DNA of 64,000 nt from Peteryoungia aggregata LMG 23059. GTDB taxonomy: Bacteria; Pseudomonadota; Alphaproteobacteria; Rhizobiales; Rhizobiaceae. A model generated the notes under the pieces. The model was not told the DNA's origin. It did not search any database and saw only the letters and a program-made list of their open reading frames with translations. Of this stretch, positions 1-9,503 are shown piece by piece. The stretch lies in NCBI RefSeq assembly GCF_030814435.1, contig NZ_JAUSUW010000001.1, forward strand, positions 577,440-641,439, written 5' to 3'. Both the position numbers and the translations under genes were made by a program. Positions within the stretch are counted from its first letter, which is position 1; the number at the start of each line of letters is the position of its first letter.

Positions 1-258
1 TCGACCGAAGTCGCCGTAGAAGACGATGTTCGAGATCCAGCGCCAGTACTGCACCAGGATCGGATCATTCAATCCGTATTGCTGCCGCATCAGCTCTTCC
101 TGCAGCTCGGTGATGTATTCACCGCCGCTGCGCAGCTGCGCAGCATAGGCCGAGACGAAATCGCCTGGCGGCAGCTGGATGATCATGAAGGCGATGAAGG
201 AGACGAATACCAGGGTGGGAATCGCCCACAGCAATCGCCGGACGGCATAGCCGAGCAT
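1..258 (-). CDS. ABC transporter permease, DppB/OppB type (5' part only)
   Basis: This gene runs off the left edge of the window, and only the first 86 codons are visible. The protein opens with a hydrophobic first membrane helix (LLWAIPTLVFVSFIAFMII) and then a periplasmic loop. The loop contains PPGDF and an (L/M)RQQYGL-type segment, both typical of the first permease of peptide/oligosaccharide family-5 importers. The start is the ATG at 256-258. It follows the family-5 solute-binding protein gene by 141 nt on the same strand, so it is probably the inner-membrane channel for that binding protein. The family assignment is good; the substrate is unknown. Confidence 0.85.
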   Translation of the reverse strand, partial: MLGYAVRRLLWAIPTLVFVSFIAFMIIQLPPGDFVSAYAAQLRSGGEYITELQEELMRQQYGLNDPILVQYWRWISNIVFYGDFGR

Positions 259-350
259 GCGTGTTTCCTCTGTCTTGCCCGAACACCCCGCCATGGCGGC
301 TGACCACCACCGGGAGCGCTTCGGCAGATTCGACGGGTGTCTAGGACTGA

Positions 351-386
351 GAGCCCCGCTTCGACATTGCTGGCGATGCGGGGCTC
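351..386. repeat. Perfect 9-bp inverted repeat between binding-protein and permease genes
   Basis: GAGCCCCGC at 351-359 pairs exactly with GCGGGGCTC at 378-386, leaving an 18-nt loop. It lies just past the stop codon of the minus-strand binding-protein gene and before the permease gene. No T-run follows. An intercistronic mRNA-stabilising or attenuating stem-loop is more likely than a full terminator. Confidence 0.55.
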
Positions 387-399
387 GACTTCACGGAGA

Positions 400-2304
400 T
401 TACTGGACCATCCACATCTGCTGTGTGCCACCCAGACCGATACCACGGGTGATGTCGTCTTCGATCAGACCGTCGCGCAAGTTCTTGAAATTGCTCTTGG
501 CAACAGCCAGTGCAGGCGACTCGCCGACGATACCGATTACCCAGCCCTGCGTGACGAAGGTCTTGATCAGATCCGTCAGCGCCGCATCTGCCGCTTCACG
601 GTTCGATGCCTTTGCAGCTGCGTCCCAGCCAGCAAAAACTTTACGGATCGGATGATCTGCCGGCGGCTCGATGCCTGAGACACCCGCAGTCGAATACCAG
701 ATGTAATATTGGTTGGCGTAGGAATCATTGCCCATCATGATCCGCGGATCTGCAGCAACGACGGACAGACGATCGAACGGATACCATTGCATCTGGAACT
801 CGTTGTTGTCGCGGCTGGCATCCCATTGCGTCCGGTCGATCAGGCGCGGCAGCAACTCGACACCGATCTGCTTGTAGTTGTCGGCCACGATTTCCATCGT
901 TTTCGGGCCGTTCGCATGCTGCATCTCGACGACGATCGACAGGCGCGTGCCATCCGGACGCAGACGGAACCCATCTCCGTCCCTCTTGTCGAGGCCGATC
1001 CCGTCGAGCAATTGGTTGGCCTTGTCAGGATCGAATTCGGCCCAATGGGTTTCGAGTTCGGGATCAAAATTCGGAGAACCGGTGACGGGTGAGGCCTGTC
1101 TGGGTTCCGCCAGTCCGGTGAAGACGAGCTCGTTGATCGTCTCGCGGTCGATGGCAATGCTCAGCGCCTGGCGGAAGTCGGAAGTCTCGTAGAGTCCGCG
1201 CAGGACATCGTCCTTGACGTTGAGGTTCGGAACGAGCGACCAGGTCTGGGCCTGTGTCCAGCGGTAGACCTTGTAGTCCCCCTTGGCTTCATTTTCCTTG
1301 TAGAAGGTGAAGTCCTGCGGCTCGACATAACGCATCTGCATGTCGATCTGCCCCTGGACGATCATCAGGTTGAACGCCTCCTGCTCACTGAAGAGTCGAT
1401 GCGAGATGCGATCGATATAAGGCAACTGGTTCCCCGCCTGATCCACGGCATAGTAATAGGGATTGCGAACCATGGTAACGACCTCGGCAGGAGCCGGGGT
1501 TTCGATCTTCCACGCCGTGATGACCGGCAGATCCGGGTTCTGCCACCAGGCCGTCACCGCCCCCTTGGAACCCCAGAGATCCTGCCATTTCTCAACGCCG
1601 AATTTTTCGGTCGCCGCCTTCAATTCCGCTTCCGAGGCGTGCTTGTTGTTGAACTGCTTCAGATAGTGCTTTGGAAAGATGAAGCTCGGACGATCAAGGC
1701 TCGGTTCACCGGTCGAATCCTTGGCCAGGATTTCGAGGAAGTAGACATAAGGCTGATCGAAACTGACCTTGAAGGTCCGGTCATCGACGATTTCCAGATT
1801 CATTGGCTTGCCACCCGGGGCAAGCGTCTGATCGACGGACGCCAGCAGATCCCGGTTCAGGAAGACGTCATTGTACCAGAACTCGACATCCTCGGTCGTG
1901 ACGGGCTGACCGTCCGACCACTTCAACCCCTTGAGCAGCGTGAAAGTGAAGGTGCGGGAATCCTCACTGACGGAGTAGGACTCAACGTAACCCGGAACCA
2001 GCGACAGCTTGCCGTCGGCGCCTTGCGACCACTTGACGACGCGCTCTTCCATGAGCTTCGTCGGCCCCCAGCGGTCACCCGGGCCCTTGTAGGCGCGCTG
2101 CCAGTTGCCACCATACTGCCCAACCTCGACCGCGTTGACCACGGTTGGATTTTCGGGAAGCCGCTGCTCCACCGGCGGCAGGGCTCCGGCCTTGACCTGT
2201 TCCGCAAGCATCGGAGATTCATTGAATGCCAGTGCCGGACCAGCCAGGCAGCAGGCCATCAAGGCCGAAACGAAAACCTTTGAAATTTTTTCACTGCGCT
2301 TCAT
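400..2304 (-). CDS. ABC transporter family-5 extracellular solute-binding protein
   Basis: The protein has 634 residues. It has an N-terminal Sec signal peptide (basic KRSEK, hydrophobic stretch, then GPALAF). A long DppA/OppA-type fold follows, including the typical YTFTLLKGLKWSDG-like segment (here FTFTLLKGLKWSDG, about residue 120) and later the pattern DFRQALSIAIDR. It should bind the substrate in the periplasm and deliver it to the permease at 1-258. It is longer than classical DppA (about 535 residues). Long family-5 proteins next to glycosidases often serve oligosaccharides. The neighbouring GH38 and GH28-like genes suggest a mannose-containing or pectic oligosaccharide (inference). 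The start at 2304 is followed directly by the signal peptide. Confidence 0.88.
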   Translation of the reverse strand: MKRSEKISKVFVSALMACCLAGPALAFNESPMLAEQVKAGALPPVEQRLPENPTVVNAVEVGQYGGNWQRAYKGPGDRWGPTKLMEERVVKWSQGADGKLSLVPGYVESYSVSEDSRTFTFTLLKGLKWSDGQPVTTEDVEFWYNDVFLNRDLLASVDQTLAPGGKPMNLEIVDDRTFKVSFDQPYVYFLEILAKDSTGEPSLDRPSFIFPKHYLKQFNNKHASEAELKAATEKFGVEKWQDLWGSKGAVTAWWQNPDLPVITAWKIETPAPAEVVTMVRNPYYYAVDQAGNQLPYIDRISHRLFSEQEAFNLMIVQGQIDMQMRYVEPQDFTFYKENEAKGDYKVYRWTQAQTWSLVPNLNVKDDVLRGLYETSDFRQALSIAIDRETINELVFTGLAEPRQASPVTGSPNFDPELETHWAEFDPDKANQLLDGIGLDKRDGDGFRLRPDGTRLSIVVEMQHANGPKTMEIVADNYKQIGVELLPRLIDRTQWDASRDNNEFQMQWYPFDRLSVVAADPRIMMGNDSYANQYYIWYSTAGVSGIEPPADHPIRKVFAGWDAAAKASNREAADAALTDLIKTFVTQGWVIGIVGESPALAVAKSNFKNLRDGLIEDDITRGIGLGGTQQMWMVQ

Positions 2305-2328
2305 TGCATCCTCCCAGATAACGCAAAT

Positions 2329-2353
2329 ATTTTCGTGCCATCCCCACGAAAAT
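2329..2353. promoter_or_regulatory. Inverted repeat ATTTTCGTG-N7-CACGAAAAT upstream of binding-protein gene
   Basis: A perfect 9-bp inverted repeat sits 25 nt upstream of the binding-protein start, in an AT-rich 119-nt gap after the LacI gene. The flanking bases (GCAAATATTTTC) resemble a stretch upstream of the GH28-like gene at 9261-9276 (minus-strand reading GCAAAATTATTTTC). It may be an operator for the LacI regulator encoded next door, although the spacer is unlike the contiguous palindromes usual for that family. Alternatively it is a 5'-UTR hairpin. Confidence 0.4.
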
Positions 2354-2423
2354 CCATGTTTAACCGAAATCTAAACGCTGAATTCTCAAAATCAAGACAA
2401 AAATATTTTCACATATACTTGGA

Positions 2424-3467
2424 TTAAATCGCACGCGCACTCTCCCGCTCTATCAGTTTGCAGCCGAGTTCGATGCGGCAGGGCGGATGCTCCGGCCCAT
2501 AGACCGACAGCCTGTTCTCCAGGGCCTGCAATGCCAGGACCGCCATCTCCTGCAAGGGGACCCGCACCGTCGTTAGCGGCGGTCTGGTCAGGTCGCCAAG
2601 CGCCACACCGTCGAAGCCCACGACGGCGACATCTTCAGGCACCCGGATACCGTGGGCCTGAAGTGCCTGCAGCGCACCGACTGCGAGATTGTCGGAAGCG
2701 CAAAAAAGAGCGGTGGCTCCGCCGAGCCCGCCTTCTTCCGATAGCAGCAATCGGACGGCCGCCTCGCCATCACTCGGCTTGTAGCCGTCTGCGATATAGA
2801 CGCGCCCAAGCTCCGCAGGCAGTTGCCTTTCCCGATAGGCATCGAGAAAGCCATCGACACGCCGAGTGATGGTCCCGCGACCACGCCATGTCAGGTGAAG
2901 GATATTCTGATGCCCACGCGACAACAGCCACTCGGTCGCGAGCCGCGCCGCATAGCGGTTGCCCGGCGTCACGGTATCAACCGACATCGAGGGGTCCTCG
3001 CCATTGAGGAGGACGACCGCAATCCCGGAGGCTGCAAGTGTCCGCAGAAGCTTGGGATTATCGTCGTAAACGAGCACGATACCGTCGGCATAGACAGCCT
3101 TGGCGCCATCGATGATTTCCTGGGCATTCAGGCTCTCTCCACCGGAATGCGCAACGACCCGAACCCCGCGCTTTTCGCATTCTCGTGTCAGCGCCGTCAG
3201 CAGTGTCCAGGAAAACAGGTTGGTATCGACATGCGGGACGTTGCCGGGCGGCACGGCAAGATAGACCGTGGAGAGCGAGGCAATCGATCCCTTCTGCTGT
3301 CGTTTCGCGAGATAGCCGAGACGTCTGGCCGCCTCAAGCACACGGCTGCGCACCTCCGGCGAGATGGAAGCCGTCCCATTAAGCACATGGGAGACGGTGC
3401 TGAGCGCCACTCCGGCTTCACGCGACACATCCTTGATTCCGACTTTCGACCTGTCTGAAGTGTCCAT
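2424..3467 (-). CDS. LacI family transcriptional regulator
   Basis: The protein has 347 residues. The N-terminal helix-turn-helix is at about residues 11-32 (VGIKDVSREAGVALSTVSHVLNG), with the LacI hinge region after it. A periplasmic-binding-protein-like effector domain follows, containing GIVLVYDD and VAVVGFDG motifs. A GAGGG ribosome-binding site lies 7 nt before the ATG. It begins 10 nt after the PHP-domain gene and is the last gene before the transporter genes. It therefore probably controls the whole glycan-use operon by binding a sugar or oligosaccharide. The effector is not identifiable from sequence. Confidence 0.93.
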   Translation of the reverse strand: MDTSDRSKVGIKDVSREAGVALSTVSHVLNGTASISPEVRSRVLEAARRLGYLAKRQQKGSIASLSTVYLAVPPGNVPHVDTNLFSWTLLTALTRECEKRGVRVVAHSGGESLNAQEIIDGAKAVYADGIVLVYDDNPKLLRTLAASGIAVVLLNGEDPSMSVDTVTPGNRYAARLATEWLLSRGHQNILHLTWRGRGTITRRVDGFLDAYRERQLPAELGRVYIADGYKPSDGEAAVRLLLSEEGGLGGATALFCASDNLAVGALQALQAHGIRVPEDVAVVGFDGVALGDLTRPPLTTVRVPLQEMAVLALQALENRLSVYGPEHPPCRIELGCKLIERESARAI

Positions 3468-3477
3468 GGCTCAGCCC

Positions 3478-4710
3478 TCACTCGGCGTAGAAGGGGTTGG
3501 TGAACAGGCGAGCCTCGTTGCCGTGCCACACCTCAAAACGCAGAAACCGGCCCGAGAAGGGGAGTTCGACGGTGAAACCACCCTCGTCCGGCTTCACTGT
3601 ATCCTTGTAACCGTTCTCATCGACCAGACGGATCTCATCGCCCTGCGACAGGCCGTCAAAGCGGACCGCAATCGGGGACCCTGATGGGACGCGGGAACCG
3701 AAATCCGGATGCCCGATTCCGACCGGCAGCGCGGTCAGATCGTGCGGCGAGAAGGAGACGACATTGCGGCCCGCCCGCACTGCCGCGAGGATGTCGGCAA
3801 TTGAATGTCCCGACACACGCAAGCGGTTGCTCGGATGTCCATGACGGCGCCGATTCTTCAGATGGAAGTCGCTGCCGCCCGTCACCGGAATCTGTCGTCC
3901 CGCCACCAGAAGCTCCTGCCAGAAGGCAAGCGCCTGCGCATTCATCGGTGTCCAGAGCCCGTTCCAGATTTCCAAAGCATCGAAATGCGGCTCGAAACCG
4001 GATTGCCATTTGCCTCCCGCCGAATTCTGAAACGGGTGATTGATGACGATGGTCGCACCATTCGCCCGCGCCTCGGCCATGCGGTCGACCACATCGCTCG
4101 GACTGCGGCAGCGCCAGTCCTCAACCGGCCTGGCTAGCCCGAGAAAGTTGGTGTGCCCCCAGAACGACGTCAACTCCATCGCCGGGATGACGAGCATACC
4201 GGGATCATCAGGGCGAATGATGTTCTGTGAGATGGTGTTGTGATCGGTGATCGCCAGGAAATCCAGGCCACCGGCACGCGCACGATGGATCGCGTCGAGA
4301 ACGGTCACACCACCGTCGGAATGCTCCGAATGGCTGTGCAGCTCCCCCACCAGCCAGCGCTCCCGTTTGCGGATCAGCCGGATCTTAACGTCGACCTTGC
4401 AGGCGGGCCCAATCTTCACGATGCCGAGCACGGCATGCCAGGCTCCTGCAAGCGGCCCGCAGTCGTAGCCGGGCGTCGCACGGTCTTCCTCAAGCGTGAT
4501 GAAGCCGCGCTCGGCGCCACTCCAGCCCCGCATGCGACCGTGCTGCGCCACGCCGAGATCAATGACGCTGCCACCGCCTCCGAACGGGAAGTGATAGGCC
4601 ACCTCGATCCGCTCGATATCACCCCCCACCGTAAAAGGAATTTCGACGAAGGACTTCTCCCCCTCCGGAAAGTTGTCGATGGTGATGTTGATTTCCTGGT
4701 CGCCGCTCAT
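3478..4710 (-). CDS. PHP-domain metallohydrolase, CehA/McbA-like
   Basis: The protein has 410 residues. The central PHP domain carries its metal-binding motifs in order: HSHSEHSDG (about 126-134), ITDHNT (about 153-158), NHPF (about 226) and GSDFH (about 278-282). The N-terminal about 120 residues and C-terminal about 80 residues look beta-rich, as in CehA/McbA-type phosphoesterases or esterases. Its ATG overlaps the stop of the upstream alpha-mannosidase gene by 4 nt (ATGA), so translation is probably coupled. A phosphodiesterase or ester hydrolase acting on modified glycans, for example phosphorylated mannosides, would fit the neighbours; this is inference. No signal peptide is evident. Confidence 0.82.
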   Translation of the reverse strand: MSGDQEINITIDNFPEGEKSFVEIPFTVGGDIERIEVAYHFPFGGGGSVIDLGVAQHGRMRGWSGAERGFITLEEDRATPGYDCGPLAGAWHAVLGIVKIGPACKVDVKIRLIRKRERWLVGELHSHSEHSDGGVTVLDAIHRARAGGLDFLAITDHNTISQNIIRPDDPGMLVIPAMELTSFWGHTNFLGLARPVEDWRCRSPSDVVDRMAEARANGATIVINHPFQNSAGGKWQSGFEPHFDALEIWNGLWTPMNAQALAFWQELLVAGRQIPVTGGSDFHLKNRRRHGHPSNRLRVSGHSIADILAAVRAGRNVVSFSPHDLTALPVGIGHPDFGSRVPSGSPIAVRFDGLSQGDEIRLVDENGYKDTVKPDEGGFTVELPFSGRFLRFEVWHGNEARLFTNPFYAE

Positions 4711-7700
4711 GTGCCGCTCCTCCCCAGTTTCAGGCTGATGATGTCGAAGGGTTTGAAGTCGAGGTTCAGATGCCCGTTTTCGACCAGCAGCCGGCAGATC
4801 GGCTGCTCCAGGAGATCGACGAGCAGCACCTCCGTCAGATCCGGCGCCGGCATGATATCGGCAGCCCTGTGCCGTCCCGTGACTTCCCAGAGGCGAACGA
4901 CAACACCGCTGCCATCTTCCGCCTCCTTCACCGCTTCGACACAGATCCCGTCCGTCGCAATAGTGAACAGCGCGGAGGTCGCCGCCTCCGCCGGGCGACG
5001 TTCCACCTCGGCGCCAGCGACAATCCGCAGCGGCATGTTGAAGTCTTCCCCCGCCCGATGCACGGCATCCTTTTCGCCATCATGCACCATCAGCGCGTAG
5101 CGGAACCGATGCGCCCCCTGGTCGGCGCCCGGCCAGGGATAGGTGGGAGAACGCAGCAGCGTCAGGCGGATATCCGAGCCCCGGGCGTCATAGCCGTATT
5201 TGCTGTCATTGAGGAAGGCGACACCGAAGTCCGGCTCCGTGACATCCGCCCAGCGCTGCATGACGCATTCGAAGCGTGCCTTGTCCCAGGACGTGTTACG
5301 ATGCGTCGCCCGCCGCACATGGCCGAACTGGATCTCCGCATCCACGGCGGCCACCTGCAGCGCCAGCGGAAACCCCGCCTTCACCAGCGTGTTGTGCTCG
5401 TGCCAATCGACGAATGTGTCGAAATCAACTCGCCGGGCATCCGCTTCCAGAGCCACGACCTGCACGACGCGCGAATTTTCGTAGCGCCACTCGAACCGGA
5501 TGGCAGCGCGCAGCGGACCCCGCTCGACGACATGGGCACTCACGAGATCGTCGATCTCAAAGACCTGATCCTCGAAGTCGGAATCGATATCCCAGGCGTC
5601 ATATTGCGCTGGCCGGTCACGATAGGCCTGCAGGCGGTTGCCCGCTTGGCCTGGCTTGAGGATCAGTCGTCCACTGGCGCGATCAACGAGGCGGTCGATC
5701 CGCCCTGCGTCATCGAACAGGATCTCCATATGACGGTTCGCCAGTCGACGCTCGGAAACGCTCAGCGCGTCCGCAACGACAGGCATCGTCAGCACCCCAT
5801 CCAAAGGCACAAGCGAAAGCGGTGCAACACAATCGAACCAGGCCGCATGTTCATGCGAACCATCAGCCCGCACCACCCTCTGCACTTCTCGCCCTTCCAG
5901 CAGCGGCGAAGAGACCAGCCCGCCACGGGGCCGCCCTGCAGCATTGAGGACACCAGGACCAATCTGGATGGCCGAAACGAGCTCACGGGCGAGCGTCTCG
6001 GCTTCCATGAAGAAGGTCTCGTAGTCACGGTCACTATCCTCATAGACAGCACCGATCGAGGATCCCGGAAGGATGTCGTGAAACTGGTTGAGCATCACGA
6101 TATCCCAGAGCGACCTCAGCCTTGCATGAGGATAGGCCTGCCCGGTGGCGCGCTGCGCAAGCACGGCCATCAGCTCAAGCTCCCGAAGCGCGATCTCCGC
6201 CAACCGGTTGAAACGCTTGTTCTTGGCGACCGAGGTCAGGGTGCCCCGATGGAATTCCAGATAGAATTCCCCCACCCAGACCGGATAGCGTTCCGGATGG
6301 GTCTTCATCTCGGCAATCAGCCGCTCGAAGAATGGCCGCATGGCCCCATGCTCGACCTTTGGGCAACCGGGAATACCGCGTTCCATGCGGCGGATGTTGT
6401 GGAGCATCTCGCGGGTCGGCCCGCCACCGCCGTCTCCATGACCATAGACGAGGAAGAGCTCTCCGCCGATGCGCTGCTGCCCGTAGCGTTTCCAGGTGCC
6501 CATGACATGGGTAGGCTTGAGATTGGGGCAGTAGGTCGTGCCGATGCTCTGGCTGTCATAGGGCTGCGTCGTCAGGAAATAGGCGACCACCTGGCTGCCA
6601 TCGATGCCCTGCCAGAAGAGCTTTTCCTCCGGCATGCGGTTGGTGTCGTTCCAGGAAAGCTTGTGCGTGACGAAACTGTCGAGCCCCGACTTCACCATCA
6701 ACTGCGGCAGCGCTGCCGTGTAACCGAACGTATCCGGCAGCCAGACCATGCGTGGTCGGATGCCGAAGGTCTCCTGATGATAGCGGACACCGTAGAGAAT
6801 GTGTCGAACCAGCGCCTCGCCGCCGGCGATGTTCACATCAGGCTCAAGCCAGAGCGCGCCTTCGATCTCGAAGCGCCCGGCGGAAAACTGCCCCCGGATG
6901 CGATCGAAGAGTTCGGGATAGTCCTCACGCAGATAATCAAGCAGGACGCACTGATTGTACATGAACCGGTAGTCGGGAAACTCATCCATCAGCGACAGCA
7001 TGGTCGCCATCGAGCGCGCCATCTTCTGTCGCGTCTCGCGTACCCGCCAGAGCCATGCGACATCGATATGCGTATGCCCGGTCGCAACAACGACGGGTTT
7101 TTCCTCGAAATCAGCGACCTGATAGATCCCAGCAGCAATGGCCCGCGCCGTGTCCAGCGATTTCGCCAACCGCTCCGGATTTCCCGGACGCAGATCGATG
7201 GCATCGACAGCCTGCTCGACCACTCGCAGGATGAAGTGTCGACGCGGATCGTTTTCATCCAGCAGTCGTGCGACATCGAGAGGCACGCGCAGATCGTAGT
7301 AGACGTCCTCGACCTGCACATCGTGGCGATGCAGCGTCACCGCGAAACCGATCTGCCGGCGATCCTCGATGGTTCCAGCCTCGATCAGGAGGTCGAGGAC
7401 CTGCCCCGAAACGGCATCGAGGGCCAGCGGAAACTCCCGATGGTTCGCGTCGCCACCCTGGACAATGCGTCCGTCGACACGCACGAGGCATTGCGGGTCG
7501 CTGCGTCCCATGACATTGCCGAAGGCGGCTTCGATCCGGCCGAAGATCCGGGCGCCACCAGCGCTGTCGGGCAACACGACCCGACCGCCGAACCAGAAAT
7601 AGCCGTCGGGCTCGCCCCAGATGTGGTCCCGACCCACGGCGGTCCAGCCAGACCGATCGGAGGTGACCATATCCGACCGTTCCTTGGATGCAGCCTGCCG

Positions 7701-7790
7701 GTAAACGAGCGGGACCTCCATGCCGATTGGCTGGAAGATCTGCTCGGCGAGAACCGACAGCAGCTTGTCGAGCTTGCGAATGGTCTTCAT
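4707..7790 (-). CDS. Alpha-mannosidase, glycoside hydrolase family 38
   Basis: The protein has 1027 residues from the ATG at 7788-7790. That ATG has a strong GGAGGAG ribosome-binding site; a longer in-frame start exists but lacks one. The GH38 catalytic domain begins near residue 235. GHTHIDVAW (239-246) gives the zinc ligands His241 and Asp243, and WLPDTFGYTAALPQL (350-364) gives the nucleophile Asp353. The about 230-residue N-terminal domain and the beta-rich C-terminal half match bacterial GH38 enzymes. No signal peptide is visible, so it should work in the cytoplasm on imported alpha-mannosides. It lies 22 nt after the GH28-like gene and overlaps the PHP gene by 4 nt. Confidence 0.93.
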   Translation of the reverse strand: MKTIRKLDKLLSVLAEQIFQPIGMEVPLVYRQAASKERSDMVTSDRSGWTAVGRDHIWGEPDGYFWFGGRVVLPDSAGGARIFGRIEAAFGNVMGRSDPQCLVRVDGRIVQGGDANHREFPLALDAVSGQVLDLLIEAGTIEDRRQIGFAVTLHRHDVQVEDVYYDLRVPLDVARLLDENDPRRHFILRVVEQAVDAIDLRPGNPERLAKSLDTARAIAAGIYQVADFEEKPVVVATGHTHIDVAWLWRVRETRQKMARSMATMLSLMDEFPDYRFMYNQCVLLDYLREDYPELFDRIRGQFSAGRFEIEGALWLEPDVNIAGGEALVRHILYGVRYHQETFGIRPRMVWLPDTFGYTAALPQLMVKSGLDSFVTHKLSWNDTNRMPEEKLFWQGIDGSQVVAYFLTTQPYDSQSIGTTYCPNLKPTHVMGTWKRYGQQRIGGELFLVYGHGDGGGGPTREMLHNIRRMERGIPGCPKVEHGAMRPFFERLIAEMKTHPERYPVWVGEFYLEFHRGTLTSVAKNKRFNRLAEIALRELELMAVLAQRATGQAYPHARLRSLWDIVMLNQFHDILPGSSIGAVYEDSDRDYETFFMEAETLARELVSAIQIGPGVLNAAGRPRGGLVSSPLLEGREVQRVVRADGSHEHAAWFDCVAPLSLVPLDGVLTMPVVADALSVSERRLANRHMEILFDDAGRIDRLVDRASGRLILKPGQAGNRLQAYRDRPAQYDAWDIDSDFEDQVFEIDDLVSAHVVERGPLRAAIRFEWRYENSRVVQVVALEADARRVDFDTFVDWHEHNTLVKAGFPLALQVAAVDAEIQFGHVRRATHRNTSWDKARFECVMQRWADVTEPDFGVAFLNDSKYGYDARGSDIRLTLLRSPTYPWPGADQGAHRFRYALMVHDGEKDAVHRAGEDFNMPLRIVAGAEVERRPAEAATSALFTIATDGICVEAVKEAEDGSGVVVRLWEVTGRHRAADIMPAPDLTEVLLVDLLEQPICRLLVENGHLNLDFKPFDIISLKLGRSGT

Positions 7791-7812
7791 TGCTTCTCCT
7801 CCCGATCCGACG

Positions 7813-9156
7813 TTACGACCAGACCGGGGATTGCCCCTGCAGAACCACAACGGACTCCGGATGGAACCCCTCCGGCAGCGGGCTCGGACGGCTCACCTTC
7901 ACGTCTTCGAGAGCCAGGTTTTCGACATCAGAGGCAAAGACACCCGGCATGCCGCCGGGATAGGGCACAAGACCGATGATTTTACCATCCGCGCCGCGCA
8001 CCCAGGCATTGGCCCGGCCCGCAGCATCCGGTGACGGGGCAAGATCGAACTTCGTCGGGCGCACATCATAGCGGCAGGCATTGAACCGCCCCGGGGCCTG
8101 GCGGAGCGAAACACGGCGCAGCGTCACGTTGCGGATCAGCCCAGCCCTGTCGGCGAACAGATTGACGGCCCCTTCCATCTGCCCTTCGATATCCTCGAAA
8201 AGTACGTTCTCGATCACGCCGGCCGGATTTGTGCTGCGGCGGTCAAGCGCCGTCATCGTGATCGCTTCGCCCGAACCCCAGAATCCCTCCGGGGTTTCCT
8301 TGCAATCCACCGTCAACCGACGAAAAGCGATGTTGGATAGTCGTCCCCCGTCGCGCGAGAACAAACCGAGTGCACGATTGCTGTGTGCGATAACGCAATC
8401 CTCGAAGGTGATATTCTGCATGTCGCCGAAACTTTCGGTCCCGAGCTTCAGCGCGCAACTTTCGCTGATAATGTTGCAATGGGCGACACGGATCGAATGG
8501 CAGTTGCCGATCGGCAGCCCGTCGGGACCGCGGCTCGTCTTGAGAACGACGCCGTCATCCGCAGTGTCGATGACGCAATTCTCGATCATGACACGCTGGC
8601 ACGCATCGATCACGACACCGTCCGTATTGGGCATCTTGCGGTCGTTGACGATGGTGACACCGTCGAGGATCACGTCCTCGCTGCGAATGAGATGGACAGT
8701 CCACATCGCCGACAGGCCGATCCTGATTCTTTCAATCCTGACATCCGAGCAGCGATCGACGATGAGGGTGCGCGGACGATGACGCGACGGAATATGCGTG
8801 CCCATATCCTCAAGGATCCCCTCAATGTAACTCTCACCGGGCGCCTCGATCGTTCCCTGACCATGGAGGCGAACCGATCGGGCACCCTGCGCCAGAATGA
8901 GCGCACGATCGGAATCCTCCGCGATGACATCCACGCTGTTTGAGGCATAGAGGCCGTAGTCGGCATGAAACCGCAGGACCGCCCCCTCTTCGAGGCAAAG
9001 GTCCGCCCCGCTCGGCAGGCGGAGTGCCCCGCATCGATAGACCCCCTTCGGGAGATGCAAGGACTTGCCCGCGGCAGCGCTCGAATTCAGCTCCTCCTGC
9101 AATTGCGCCGTCACATCATCGAGTCTTGCAATGAATATATTTTTAGCCTTCGACAC
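7813..9156 (-). CDS. GH28-like right-handed beta-helix protein (polygalacturonase family)
   Basis: The protein has 447 residues. It shows the polygalacturonase fold: an N-terminal LHLPKGVYRCGAL segment, repeated beta-helix coils, and the GH28 motifs NTDG (177-180) and the DD pair at 200-201. The other two classical motifs are not intact. The GHG position reads SESCALKLGTES and the RIK position reads RALGLFS, so activity on homogalacturonan cannot be assumed. No signal peptide is seen, which suggests a cytoplasmic enzyme acting on an imported oligosaccharide. It is the first gene of the minus-strand operon leading to the mannosidase, PHP, LacI and ABC genes. Confidence 0.8.
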   Translation of the reverse strand: MSKAKNIFIARLDDVTAQLQEELNSSAAAGKSLHLPKGVYRCGALRLPSGADLCLEEGAVLRFHADYGLYASNSVDVIAEDSDRALILAQGARSVRLHGQGTIEAPGESYIEGILEDMGTHIPSRHRPRTLIVDRCSDVRIERIRIGLSAMWTVHLIRSEDVILDGVTIVNDRKMPNTDGVVIDACQRVMIENCVIDTADDGVVLKTSRGPDGLPIGNCHSIRVAHCNIISESCALKLGTESFGDMQNITFEDCVIAHSNRALGLFSRDGGRLSNIAFRRLTVDCKETPEGFWGSGEAITMTALDRRSTNPAGVIENVLFEDIEGQMEGAVNLFADRAGLIRNVTLRRVSLRQAPGRFNACRYDVRPTKFDLAPSPDAAGRANAWVRGADGKIIGLVPYPGGMPGVFASDVENLALEDVKVSRPSPLPEGFHPESVVVLQGQSPVWS

Positions 9157-9481
9157 GTCTCGATACCCTCCCCCGCGCTAATTCGACGCCACAAGTCACC
9201 AATTAAGCCATCCAAAGCGAACAGGATGCATATCAAGCCGATTTTTACCGAGAAATCCAAATGAAAATAATTTTGCCTCGACAACCATCCACCGAACGCA
9301 GCGACGCCATACTCCACTCCCTCGGCCTGCTTGTGCTGGTCGCTTGCCTGCAGGGTTGGCGCCATCAGCCACAACGCCTTCCGTCCGGAACTATGCCTCG
9401 ACATTGACGACAACATCGGCAACGACATCCTGGATAGGGCGTCGGGATGGTCACGCCCCCGTTTCGTGTTCTTGACGCAGA

Positions 9482-9503
9482 AGGCCCCGCTGACGCGGGG
9501 CCT
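9482..9503. terminator. Perfect 9-bp GC-rich hairpin, terminator-like
   Basis: AGGCCCCGC (9482-9490) pairs exactly with GCGGGGCCT (9495-9503) around a TGAC loop. It lies in the gap between the outer-membrane protein gene and the GH28-like gene, both on the minus strand. It is not followed by a clear T-run on either strand. It could be a terminator for the upstream operon or an mRNA-end structure. Confidence 0.45.

Noticed and set aside
4770..7979. Plus-strand open frame of 1069 codons antisense to the alpha-mannosidase gene
   Set aside because: It is a long high-GC antisense shadow. It lacks any domain or ribosome-binding site, while the opposite strand has intact GH38 catalytic motifs.
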